Shown here: positions 1 through 6,626 of the stretch, one piece after another
Position numbering within the stretch: position 1 is the stretch's first letter
How the letters are laid out: every line of letters begins with the position of its first letter
NCBI GenBank assembly: GCA_946479405.1
Contig: CAMLGD010000063.1
Span: 1 to 15,567 of the forward strand
Source of the DNA: an uncultured Vogesella sp.
GTDB lineage: Bacteria; Pseudomonadota; Gammaproteobacteria; Burkholderiales; Chromobacteriaceae
Length of the DNA: 15,567 bases
Direction of reading: 5' to 3'
Notes under the pieces: generated by a model
Seen by the model: only the letters and a program-made list of their open reading frames with translations
Database searches by the model: none
Told to the model about the DNA's origin: nothing
Position numbers and translations under genes: made by a program

Positions 1-496
1 TCCCTTCGATCATTTCGTAGGGTTGCCCGAGTTTATCGAGGCCGCGCCGGTAGGCTTCGAGCACGGCAACGCCGCGATCTTCGATTGCCGCTTGGTATTT
101 CCCAGAGGGCCGAAACTGGCAATCTATCTGGTGTTTTTCGACTAGGGATTTAAGAATGGTCTGACCAGCCAGATTCAGTTTCAGACTGGTTTTCGCTGTT
201 TCAATATCGCCGATATAGTCATCTGCACCAATATCGTGAGGGAGGTCAATTGCAAAACCGGCATTCCTGCCCGAGGATCCAAAACCAACCTCTTGCGCTT
301 CAATGAGAACAATTTCATCATCCGGGAAATTGAGGGCTAATTGCCGAGCAGCCGCAAGACCGGTAAAACCAGCACCAACCACCACCCAACGAGCCTCAGT
401 CTTTCCAAAATGGCTCGACTTTGCCCGACGAGGCTTACTTAGATGAAACCAGCCACATGTCTGGTCATCGGCAGGAGTGGAAGTTACTCTTGTCAT
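1..496 (-). CDS. FAD-dependent oxidoreductase (DAO family), N-terminal part, runs off the left edge
   Basis: My own translation from an ATG at 494-496 gives 165 residues with no stop before the window edge. After about 40 residues the protein has a Rossmann dinucleotide-binding motif, VVVGAGFTGLAAARQL, then the acidic residue ending the second strand (IVLIEA), and a FGSSGRNAGF segment typical of glycine/D-amino-acid oxidase family flavoproteins such as gamma-glutamylputrescine oxidase and sarcosine/dimethylglycine oxidases. The family oxidises C-N bonds of amines or amino acids. The N-terminal segment before the Rossmann fold (GWFHLSKPRRA) is also common in this group. It is the last minus-strand gene after the ABC transporter and SHMT genes, which suggests one catabolic locus. 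The ribosome-binding site is only a weak AGAGA. The C-terminal substrate-binding half is outside the window, so the substrate cannot be named. Confidence 0.85.
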   Translation of the reverse strand, partial: MTRVTSTPADDQTCGWFHLSKPRRAKSSHFGKTEARWVVVGAGFTGLAAARQLALNFPDDEIVLIEAQEVGFGSSGRNAGFAIDLPHDIGADDYIGDIETAKTSLKLNLAGQTILKSLVEKHQIDCQFRPSGKYQAAIEDRGVAVLEAYRRGLDKLGQPYEMIEG

Positions 497-533
497 TCCG
501 TAGTCTCTTTTATGGTTTGTTTCCAATTCTCGG

Positions 534-547
534 AGCCTAGATAGGCT
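534..547. promoter_or_regulatory. short inverted repeat upstream of the FAD oxidoreductase
   Basis: AGCCTA-GA-TAGGCT is a perfect 6-bp dyad 38 bases upstream of the oxidoreductase start codon, where a repressor operator or a leader hairpin could sit. No convincing -35/-10 pair was found next to it. Function is inferred from position only. Confidence 0.3.
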
Positions 548-585
548 ACCAGGCGGATACAATCGACCTTTTTTCCATAGAATGG

Positions 586-600
586 ATAACATGTGGTTAT
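586..600. promoter_or_regulatory. ATAAC-N5-GTTAT dyad, LysR-box-like site
   Basis: The sequence ATAACATGTGGTTAT is a 5-bp perfect dyad with a 5-base centre and contains the T-N11-A pattern of LysR-family boxes. It lies about 90 bases upstream of the minus-strand oxidoreductase start. The same half-sites with the same spacing occur in the palindrome at 12347-12365. A second dyad, TCCAT-AGA-ATGGA, abuts it at 574-586. A regulator-binding role is inference. Confidence 0.3.
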
Positions 601-721
601 GAGCAAGCACGCCACCCTTGCCTTAGCAAACGCTACTCAAGATGCCTTCGCCGAGGGTCATCAAGTGTTTCACCGCCGCTGCACTCTACTAACCGCAGGG
701 GAAGCGCTTTCAAAAACACTC

Positions 722-813
722 GTCATCGGTGTGTAATGCTTCACTTAAGCGTATCAAGTCTGCACTCAGCTTCCAGTTACATTTCCTGCACCCTTTCGCC
801 TACTTTTGGTAAT
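722..813. repeat. 92-base direct repeat, copy 1
   Basis: This aligns without gaps to 6406-6497 in the same orientation, with 77 of 92 bases identical by my hand count. The invariant blocks are GCGTATCAAGTCT, CCAGTTACATTT, CTGCACCCTTTC and TACTTTTGGTAAT, with a variable centre. It lies 226 bases upstream of the oxidoreductase start. It may be a shared regulatory region or the remnant end of a mobile element. Confidence 0.8.
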
Positions 814-902
814 ACGTCACGGGTGCAAGGCGTTTGCCTAAATGAAGCGAGAGGAGATGGAGCCGCCGTAAAGTGTGTATCGACGAGCACGACCCCACAC
901 AC

Positions 903-931
903 AAAAAAAGACCCGCCCATTGGCAGACCCT
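903..931 (-). terminator. rho-independent terminator of the decayed MFS gene
   Basis: On the minus strand AGGGTCTGCC, loop AATG and GGCGGGTCTT form a 10-bp stem with a few G-U pairs, running straight into a tract of seven T. It lies 28 bases after the stop codon of the MFS remnant, which supports that remnant once having been a genuine minus-strand gene. Confidence 0.75.
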
Positions 932-958
932 GCGAAGTGGTGCAGGTTGAGGGTTCGC

Positions 959-1408
959 CTAGTGCGAATACCCTGCGGCCGTCTCGTTGAGGCTCTTTCC
1001 CTTCGTCTCGGAGCTCTGTGACAACCCAGCCCCGACAGTGGCGATGCCGGCGGCGATCAACATCGACGTTGAGGTGCCAAAGTTCGTCATGAACCACGGC
1101 AGCAAGGACGTGCCAAGGCCGGCCCCAATCCGACTGAAGGCGGCAGCAAGCCCCGTTCCGATCCCGCATACCTCAGTTGGGAAGACCCCACCAGGGTAGA
1201 TGCTGGTCAGCGTGTTGAACCCTGCGTTGAAGAACGAGAAGGCCAGGAACAGTACCAGTGCGACCACCGGCGGTGCGTCAACCCACAAGCCGATGATCGC
1301 GAGGAACACCATGCACCACCACTGCGGCGGTACCGTCAGCACACGGCGACCGGTCTTGTCGATCAACAGGACGGTGAGCGTGACCCCAGCGACCACGGTG
1401 AAATACGC
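959..1408 (-). pseudogene. 5'-truncated MFS transporter remnant
   Basis: The frame from about 1408 to the stop at 959 encodes the C-terminal part of a major facilitator transporter. Visible parts are a loop with the conserved DKTGRR motif between helices 8 and 9, later transmembrane helices with TSIYPGGVFPTEVCGIGTG (matching the P-x-E-x-R-x-x-x-x-G region in position), and a C-terminal SSETKGKSLNE like the PETKGxSLE tail of sugar and organic-acid porters. Roughly the first two-thirds of a normal protein of 400-450 residues is missing. The frame stays open to 1495, but that extra N-terminus reads through the glyA terminator and does not look like MFS sequence, so the deletion junction is near 1408-1440. 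It could not transport as it stands. The original substrate is unknown. Confidence 0.75.
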
Positions 1409-1451
1409 GTTACTAACTTTGAGGGGAAGAAAATTTGGCTGTTTAAAAGAC

Positions 1452-1489
1452 AAAAAAGGCCCTGCGACACCCAAAATGGTGTCACGCCT
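1452..1489 (-). terminator. probable terminator downstream of the SHMT gene
   Basis: On the minus strand GACACC-ATTTTG-GGTGTC forms an inner 6-bp hairpin. An outer AGGC/GCCT pairing across a small internal loop runs into a tract of six T. It lies about 57 bases past the stop codon of the SHMT-like gene. The internal loop makes it weaker than the other terminators in this window. Confidence 0.5.
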
Positions 1490-1546
1490 AACCACATCAG
1501 CAAAAATCAGATGGCGCTTACAGATCGTTTTCTGCTGGCTGTGAAA

Positions 1547-2842
1547 TTAAATGTGCACCTCTGAATAGGGATAGATCGGAAATTGGCTGCACAAATCCCT
1601 AACCCGACTGCGCACCAGGCGTTCAACCTGATCATCACCTGATGGCTCCCGCTCAAGAGCGGCAAGCACCTCTACAATCATTGCGCCAATTTCTTCAAAC
1701 TGCGCGACACCAAAGCCACGACTGGTACCGGCAAGCGTGCCCAGCCCTATACCCGGGGCCACCGTCTGATCAGCCATATCGAAGGGGAAAACATTTTTAT
1801 TGCAAATGATGCCAGCACGCTCCAATGCCATTTCCGCCTGATCGCCATTAATATGTTTGTTACGCAGATCAATCAGGATCAAATGATTGTCTGTCCCGCC
1901 AGTGGCCAGACTCAGACCACCAGCAGAAAGCACATGGCTGAGCGCCTGCGCATTACGCAATACCTGCTCGATATAATTCAGGAATTCCGGGCGTAATGCT
2001 TCGCCAAAAGCGACGGCTTTACCGGCAATAACATGCATGAGTGGCCCGCCCTGCAGGCCCGGGAATACTGCAGCGTCAATTTTTTTTGCAATATCGGCAT
2101 TATTGGTGAGAATAAAACCACCCCGTGGACCACGAAGTGTTTTATGTGTCGTCGAGGTGACGACATCGGCAAAGCGCAGTGGATTCTGGTGCTTACCGGC
2201 AGCAACGATACCGGCGATATGCATCATATCCACCATCAATATGGCACCTACGCTGTCTGCTATTTCACGGAAGGCCGCGAAATCGAGTGTCCGCGGATAA
2301 GCAGAGCAACCAGCGATGATAAGCTTGGGCCGTTCTTCTGTGGCCAGGCGACGTACTTGTTCATAATCGATACGCAAGGTATCGGGGTCCACGCCATATT
2401 GCACGACGTTGAACCATTTGCCGGCCGGTGCCGGCCCGCCACCGTGAGCGAGATAGCCGCCGGCATCTGGCGACATTCCCATAATGGTATCGCCAGGCTG
2501 CAGCAATGCCAGCAGTACGGCGCCATTGGCTTGTGTGCCCGAGTGTGGTTGAACGTTGGCATACTCGGCATCGAACAAGGCCTTGCAGCGGTCGATCGCC
2601 AATGCCTCCACCCGATCCACGTGCTCGCAACCACCGTAATAGCGCTGGGATGGATAGCCCTCGGCATACTTGTTGGTCAGTACGGTACCCTGCGCTTCCA
2701 TCACCGCTGCAGACACGAGATTCTCTGACGCGATCAATTCGATCTGAGTCTGTTGGCGCCGTAACTCCAGCGCAATCTCGGATGCGATAACCGGGTCGCG
2801 ACTCATAAGTGTTTCAGAAAAAAAGCGCGAGTTCTCTTTCAC
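1547..2842 (-). CDS. glyA: divergent serine hydroxymethyltransferase paralogue (SHMT family, PLP enzyme)
   Basis: The 431-residue protein aligns over its whole length with GlyA, which interconverts serine and glycine using PLP and tetrahydrofolate. Conserved: [21 protein letters not shown], the PLP aspartate in VDMMH, the PLP-lysine motif [13 protein letters not shown] and [12 protein letters not shown]. Two key E. coli residues differ. The LAHGGHLTHG loop reads [10 protein letters not shown], so ring-stacking His126 becomes Tyr. GIRVGTPA reads GIGLGTLA, so the substrate-carboxylate Arg363 becomes Gly; I re-read that codon from the DNA. It is therefore probably not a housekeeping GlyA, and its substrate may differ. 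I chose the GTG at 2840-2842 because GGAG lies seven bases upstream; a TTG further upstream has no such site. It follows the binding-protein gene after a 142-base gap with a hairpin. Confidence 0.85.
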   Translation of the reverse strand: MKENSRFFSETLMSRDPVIASEIALELRRQQTQIELIASENLVSAAVMEAQGTVLTNKYAEGYPSQRYYGGCEHVDRVEALAIDRCKALFDAEYANVQPHSGTQANGAVLLALLQPGDTIMGMSPDAGGYLAHGGGPAPAGKWFNVVQYGVDPDTLRIDYEQVRRLATEERPKLIIAGCSAYPRTLDFAAFREIADSVGAILMVDMMHIAGIVAAGKHQNPLRFADVVTSTTHKTLRGPRGGFILTNNADIAKKIDAAVFPGLQGGPLMHVIAGKAVAFGEALRPEFLNYIEQVLRNAQALSHVLSAGGLSLATGGTDNHLILIDLRNKHINGDQAEMALERAGIICNKNVFPFDMADQTVAPGIGLGTLAGTSRGFGVAQFEEIGAMIVEVLAALEREPSGDDQVERLVRSRVRDLCSQFPIYPYSEVHI

Positions 2843-2906
2843 AGGGATACTCCGGAAGCCAGCGTGCAAAGTAGTCCACTCAAGCCAAAGTATTACCGGC
2901 CACTAT

Positions 2907-2922
2907 CTTGAAAATCTTCAAG
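2907..2922. promoter_or_regulatory. inverted repeat upstream of the SHMT-like gene
   Basis: CTTGAA-AATC-TTCAAG is a perfect 6-bp dyad 65 bases upstream of the GTG start of the SHMT-like gene. It could be an operator for a promoter inside the gap. No good -35/-10 pair is visible, so the role is uncertain. Confidence 0.25.
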
Positions 2923-2946
2923 CCATTGGAGGCATGGGGAATACAT

Positions 2947-2975
2947 GGCTCTCCACGAAAGCATCGTGGAGAGCC
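2947..2975. other. perfect 12-bp-stem hairpin between the binding-protein and SHMT genes
   Basis: GGCTCTCCACGA, a 5-base loop AAGCA and TCGTGGAGAGCC form a perfect stem starting 10 bases beyond the binding-protein stop codon on the minus strand. No T tract follows on either strand, so it is not a classic rho-independent terminator. Hairpins here commonly protect the 3' end of an abundant binding-protein mRNA or cause partial termination. Either would give more binding protein than SHMT-like enzyme. Confidence 0.7.
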
Positions 2976-2984
2976 GAACCAACG

Positions 2985-3863
2985 TTATTGCTGCAGCCAG
3001 GCTTTCAATTTATCCGGATGCGCATCAACGAATTTTTTCGCCGCGGTCGCATAGTCGTTAGTATTGTTGCCTTCGAATTCGATGGCTTCCACATCCGCCA
3101 GTGTCATCTTGAATTTCTTCATGAAGACATTTGCGCGCGGGAACTTGCCAGCAAACTGTTTGGAAGCAAAGGCATGAATCTTCTCTTCGCCGCCCATGGT
3201 GCCCTTAGGATCGTCCAGGTAGCGCATTTTCCATTTCTGGAACAACCAGTGCGGGCTCCAGACCGTGGCGACGATCCATTGTTTGGACTGATAGGCGCGC
3301 GATACGCCAGCCAGCATGCCGGCCTCGCTGGAAGTCTGCAGGTTATAACCAGCCAGGTTATACGCCTTCACCGTATTTTGAGAGGCTTGCGTTACACCGC
3401 TGCCCGGCTCGATACCCTGAATGATGCCATTCAGTTTGCTCTTTACTTCCGGCTTGTTCAGGTCGGCAATCGACGACACCAGAGACTTCGGAACATAATC
3501 CGGCACTACCCAACCATTTTTACCACCGGTATAGATGATGCCCACATCATCCATATCGTTTTTATATTTTTCGTAGTAGGTGCCGTGTGTTACCGGCAGC
3601 CAACCACCAACCATGATATCCAGATCACCACGGGCAACACCCTGGTACTGAATACCGATAGCTGCTTGCACAAACTGCACCGGCTGATTCAGTTTGGTCT
3701 CAAGTACGTATTTGACAACGTTGGCCACGGACAAAACGTCTGCCCAGTTCGTTACGGCCAACTTAACCGGTTCCGCAGCGGAAGCAGCAGGAGCGAATGC
3801 GACGCCAAAAGCCATGGCCATCGACACTGCCAGCTTCTTGCCAAGAAGCGATTTATTCTTCAT
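2985..3863 (-). CDS. ProX/OpuAC-type substrate-binding protein of a betaine/choline-like ABC transporter
   Basis: A 292-residue periplasmic binding protein with a clear Sec signal peptide (residues 1 to about 29, ending ASA-AE). The mature part follows the OpuAC pattern: VTNWADVLSVANVVKYVLE at the start, GDLDIMVGGWLP near 80-90, GIEPGSG near 150, and an aromatic WSPHW near 202-206. Aromatic residues Trp40, Trp88, Trp118, Trp202 and Trp206 could form the box that binds a quaternary ammonium group in this family, and Asp42 lies where choline-binding ChoX has a ligand aspartate. It should deliver a betaine- or choline-like ligand to the adjacent permease. The start has a strong AAGGAG site six bases upstream. 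It is separated from the permease gene by about 190 bases, so it may have its own promoter. The exact ligand is not determined. Confidence 0.9.
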   Translation of the reverse strand: MKNKSLLGKKLAVSMAMAFGVAFAPAASAAEPVKLAVTNWADVLSVANVVKYVLETKLNQPVQFVQAAIGIQYQGVARGDLDIMVGGWLPVTHGTYYEKYKNDMDDVGIIYTGGKNGWVVPDYVPKSLVSSIADLNKPEVKSKLNGIIQGIEPGSGVTQASQNTVKAYNLAGYNLQTSSEAGMLAGVSRAYQSKQWIVATVWSPHWLFQKWKMRYLDDPKGTMGGEEKIHAFASKQFAGKFPRANVFMKKFKMTLADVEAIEFEGNNTNDYATAAKKFVDAHPDKLKAWLQQ

Positions 3864-3938
3864 GTGGTTCTCCTTTGTGACTACAGAATTTTTAAAATTT
3901 CACGATCTGTTTAATTGACCGTTCTTACTACAAACTCC

Positions 3939-3967
3939 GTACTACCTACTGCGGTAGATACAGTCAA
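3939..3967 (-). promoter_or_regulatory. possible promoter of the binding-protein gene
   Basis: On the minus strand TTGACT (3962-3967) is followed after 17 bases by TAGTAC (3939-3944). The first is a good -35 and the second a poor -10. A small dyad CTACC-GCAGTA-GGTAG lies in the spacer, where an operator could act. This AT-rich 190-base gap holds no gene and no strong terminator. Confidence 0.35.
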
Positions 3968-4055
3968 AATATAACTGCATCGCCACCAACTACTCCTGCA
4001 ATACAGCCATGACACACAACAAAACTGCAGTGGAGTAATTATTTTCCAGTGCTAA

Positions 4056-4931
4056 TTATGCTTTTTCACCGGAACCAGCCTTGCTGATACGACTTGCCGG
4101 CTTTGATTTTTTTGCTTTGACACCAAAGCTCTCGGTCAGGCGATCCAATACGATAGCCAGCAATACGACACCAAGCCCGCCTTCAAAACCGATACCGATA
4201 TCCAGTCGCTGAATACCGCTCAATACATATTCACCCAACCCACCGGCACCAATCATGGAAGCCACCACCACCATGGAAAGCGCCATCATGATGGTCTGGT
4301 TCACACCGGCCATAATGGAAGGCAGCGCATTGGGCAACTGGATCTTCCACAGCAACTGAGCATCGGTGCTGCCGAAAGAACGGCCTGCCTCAAGCAGCTC
4401 TTCCCGTACCTGGCGAATACCCAGTGTGGTGAGTCGTACTACCGGCGGCATGGAAAAAACGATGGTGGCAATTACTGCGGGCACCCGTCCCAGACCGAAC
4501 AAAATAACGGCCGGAATCAGGTAAACAAACGCAGGCATGGTCTGCATGAAATCCAGCAGCGAACGCAGAATGACTTCGACCCGGTTATTACGCGCACCCC
4601 AGATACCCATTGGTACGCCTAGCGCCAGACTGAAGAAGGTGGCGGCAATAACCAGTGCCAGTGTCGATACAGTCTGTGTCCACAATCCCATGTACTGGAT
4701 TGCTTCCAGCGCCAAGCCAACAAAAATGGCAAAGGCTACACCGCGGCGCCAAAGAGCGATCGCCACCAGGAAAACCAGCATTGCGGCGAATGGCACGGCA
4801 CCCAGCCCATCCTCCAGCAGCTTGATTACGCTATCGAGTGCTGCAGAAAAAGCATCGAAACCGCCTCTGAAATGGAGAAACAGGTAGTTGACGCTTTGCT
4901 CAACAAACTTACCGATAATTGACGAGTTCAT
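4056..4931 (-). CDS. proW: ABC transporter permease, ProW/OpuAB type
   Basis: A 291-residue inner-membrane permease of the binding-protein-dependent family. After an N-terminal segment of about 40 residues, several hydrophobic helices follow. The cytoplasmic coupling loop EAGRSFGSTDAQLLWKIQLPNALPSIMAG matches the EAA motif of this family. The GVPMGIWGARN and LLDFMQTMPAFVYLIPAV segments are typical of glycine betaine/proline betaine permeases. It lacks the long N-terminal extension of E. coli ProW (about 350 residues). The start codon overlaps the ATP-binding gene's stop by four bases (ATGA) with GGAGGGG just upstream, so the two are translationally coupled. The C-terminus is a charged tail of about 20 residues. 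Substrate class rests on family and neighbours. Confidence 0.92.
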   Translation of the reverse strand: MNSSIIGKFVEQSVNYLFLHFRGGFDAFSAALDSVIKLLEDGLGAVPFAAMLVFLVAIALWRRGVAFAIFVGLALEAIQYMGLWTQTVSTLALVIAATFFSLALGVPMGIWGARNNRVEVILRSLLDFMQTMPAFVYLIPAVILFGLGRVPAVIATIVFSMPPVVRLTTLGIRQVREELLEAGRSFGSTDAQLLWKIQLPNALPSIMAGVNQTIMMALSMVVVASMIGAGGLGEYVLSGIQRLDIGIGFEGGLGVVLLAIVLDRLTESFGVKAKKSKPASRISKAGSGEKA

Positions 4932-6202
4932 ACGCCCCTCCGTTCCATTACCTGTTTGAGGATCGTGCGGCAGGAAACAACACCGGCAAGATTTCCTGCT
5001 GCATCCACCACAGGTACATCATGTTCCTGGCTTAATGAAATGGCGGCCAACTGGTGCAAATCGGCATCGAGCGTAACCGCGTTGGTTCCCTTGATAAACG
5101 CATCACGAATCGGGCTGCTACCCGTCTTATGCAGTGTTTCCGGCGTCACACAACCGTGGAAACGGCCGTTTTCATCGCAAACGTAACCACATTCGGCACC
5201 ACTATCGATAAGCTGATTGAGGTATTTATCTGCCTGGGCATTCACATCACAGGAAATCAGGCCTTTTTCCACCTTGGTCAGCATGCTGGATGCTTTGAGG
5301 AAGCGGGAAATATCCACGTGCCGGAAAAAGTCGCGGACATAATCGTCGGCCGGGGAGTGAATCAGCTCAGCGGGCGTACCCACCTGAATCAGACAGCCGT
5401 CTTTCATGATGCCGATACGACCACCAATCTTGATGGCTTCTTCAATATCATGGGAAATAAAGACAATTGTCCGCTGCTCTTCACGCTGCAGGCGCAGCAG
5501 CTCGTTTTGCATTTCGGAACGGATGAGTGGATCCAAGGCAGAGAAAGCCTCGTCCATCAGCAGCACAGCCGGATTTACTGCCAACGCACGCGCCAGACCG
5601 ACACGTTGCTGCATGCCACCAGAAAGCTCGCTCGGGAACAGTTTTTCATATGAACCCAGCCCGACGCGGGTCAGTGCGGCTCTGGCAATTTCGTAACGCT
5701 CGGCCTTTTTCATGCCAGACACTTCAAGGCCGTAAGCGATATTGTCCAGCACTGTACGGTTTGGCAGCAGTGCAAAAGACTGGAACACCATGGCCATTTT
5801 TTTACGGCGAACATCCCGCAATTCCGCCGTCGACATCGGTGCAATGTCACGTCCTTCCAGAATTACCTTGCCAGAGGTAGGTTCGATCAGACGATTGAGA
5901 AGACGCACCAGGGTAGATTTACCCGAACCGGACAGCCCCATAATGACGAAAATCTCACCGGCTTTGACGCTGAGGCTTACGTCATTTACCGCCACCATAT
6001 TGCCGGTTTTTTCGAAAACTTCATTACGACCAAGACCTTTTTTCAGCAGCTCTGCTGCCCGTTCAGGTTTTGGTCCAAATATCTTCGAAAGATTTTTGAC
6101 CGTAAGAACATCGGCCCCGGATGCCGTCACAGGCAATACGGCCTCCTCTATTGCAGCTGAACGCGCTACATCGTCCAGTGCACACTTCAGATTTGGGGTC
6201 AT
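4928..6202 (-). CDS. proV: ABC transporter ATP-binding protein, ProV/OpuAA type with CBS-like C-terminus
   Basis: This 424-residue cytoplasmic ATPase energises the adjacent permease. Visible motifs are Walker A GLSGSGKST (89-97), Q-loop Gln141, signature LSGGM (193-197), Walker B VLLMDE (213-218) and switch His251. The region before Walker A (KIFGPKPERAAELL, then NEVFEKTG) and the DYVRDFFRHVDISRFL stretch after the ATPase core are hallmarks of ProV-type proteins. Residues about 300-424 look like a CBS-pair domain, which in OpuA-type transporters senses ionic strength; the segment DVPVVDAAGNLAGVVS is typical. The protein has a longer N-terminus than usual (about 33 residues before the first strand), so a start further inside cannot be excluded. 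It is the first gene of the operon, with only a weak ribosome-binding site. Confidence 0.93.
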   Translation of the reverse strand: MTPNLKCALDDVARSAAIEEAVLPVTASGADVLTVKNLSKIFGPKPERAAELLKKGLGRNEVFEKTGNMVAVNDVSLSVKAGEIFVIMGLSGSGKSTLVRLLNRLIEPTSGKVILEGRDIAPMSTAELRDVRRKKMAMVFQSFALLPNRTVLDNIAYGLEVSGMKKAERYEIARAALTRVGLGSYEKLFPSELSGGMQQRVGLARALAVNPAVLLMDEAFSALDPLIRSEMQNELLRLQREEQRTIVFISHDIEEAIKIGGRIGIMKDGCLIQVGTPAELIHSPADDYVRDFFRHVDISRFLKASSMLTKVEKGLISCDVNAQADKYLNQLIDSGAECGYVCDENGRFHGCVTPETLHKTGSSPIRDAFIKGTNAVTLDADLHQLAAISLSQEHDVPVVDAAGNLAGVVSCRTILKQVMERRGV

Positions 6203-6233
6203 TCTTTTATCCCAATTTGCAAGTTCAAGAAAT

Positions 6234-6254
6234 TGATACTTTCGCTACGTATCA
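6234..6254. promoter_or_regulatory. inverted repeat upstream of the ABC operon
   Basis: TGATAC, nine bases, GTATCA: a perfect 6-bp dyad 32 bases upstream of the ATP-binding gene start. The position suits an operator near the transcription start. No recognised operator consensus was matched, and the regulator is unknown. Confidence 0.4.
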
Positions 6255-6405
6255 TCCACTTCATGCAGCCTTGGCCCGACGAACCGGTTTTGGCAAAAAC
6301 CCCAATCTGCCGGCACTGCATAGAGGTGAATCAATCGAAAGCAAACGTTGCAAGCAGCGCAAACCACACAATTACAGGCTCGTTACCCGCTACAAGAAAA
6401 CTGCC

Positions 6406-6497
6406 GTCATCTGTGTGTAATGCTTAACTACAGCGTATCAAGTCTCCTCCCGATGGCCAGTTACATTTTCTGCACCCTTTCACATACTTTTGGTAAT
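6406..6497. repeat. 92-base direct repeat, copy 2
   Basis: Ungapped match to 722-813 in the same orientation with 15 mismatches, eight of them in one variable stretch at 6446-6456. It lies 204 bases upstream of the ATP-binding gene, close to the 226 bases separating copy 1 from the oxidoreductase gene. It may be a duplicated regulatory region, or an insertion-sequence end given the short transposase-like tail just before it. Confidence 0.8.
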
Positions 6498-6594
6498 GCA
6501 CAATGCTGTACCAATGAAGGAGGACACCTCTGCACTTGGCCAGAAGCCCCCTTATACAAATGGCGTAGCCAAGCGGGGATATGTGGATCGACTA

Positions 6595-6626
6595 CCCTCG
6601 CCAACCGGACTTCGCGTTGGCGAGGG
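6595..6626. other. perfect 11-bp-stem hairpin in the gene-free region
   Basis: CCCTCGCCAAC, a 10-base loop and GTTGGCGAGGG form a perfect inverted repeat. No T tract follows on either strand, so it is not a standard terminator. It could be a dispersed palindromic element, a termination aid downstream of the hydrolase gene (whose stop is at 7011), or part of an RNA. Confidence 0.6.

Larger units (their letters stand above)
497..958. other. gene-free stretch between the oxidoreductase and the MFS remnant
   Basis: I see no credible gene here. It holds the upstream region of the minus-strand oxidoreductase, with inverted repeats at 534-547 and 586-600. It also holds the first copy of a 92-base direct repeat (722-813) and a minus-strand terminator (903-931) belonging to the decayed MFS gene. 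A 45-codon plus-strand reading frame at 599-736 has no recognisable features. Confidence 0.6.

Noticed and set aside
599..736. 45-codon plus-strand reading frame starting ATG before repeat copy 1
   Set aside because: No recognisable motif or clear ribosome-binding site, and its end lies inside the repeat. Too little evidence for a gene.
777..1169. 130-codon minus-strand frame overlapping the MFS remnant
   Set aside because: It overlaps the MFS frame, has no motif, and its C-terminus is explained by the repeat.
2934..3914. Long plus-strand frame opposite the binding-protein gene
   Set aside because: Antisense shadow; the minus-strand protein has a signal peptide, family motifs and a strong ribosome-binding site.
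6376..6417. Short IS5-transposase-like tail (RLVTRYKKTAV)
   Set aside because: Eleven suggestive residues are too few for an insertion-sequence call; noted only as an alternative for the repeat's origin.
722..6497. Composite transposon bounded by the two 92-base repeats
   Set aside because: No transposase gene, terminal inverted repeats or target duplication visible, so only the repeats are reported.
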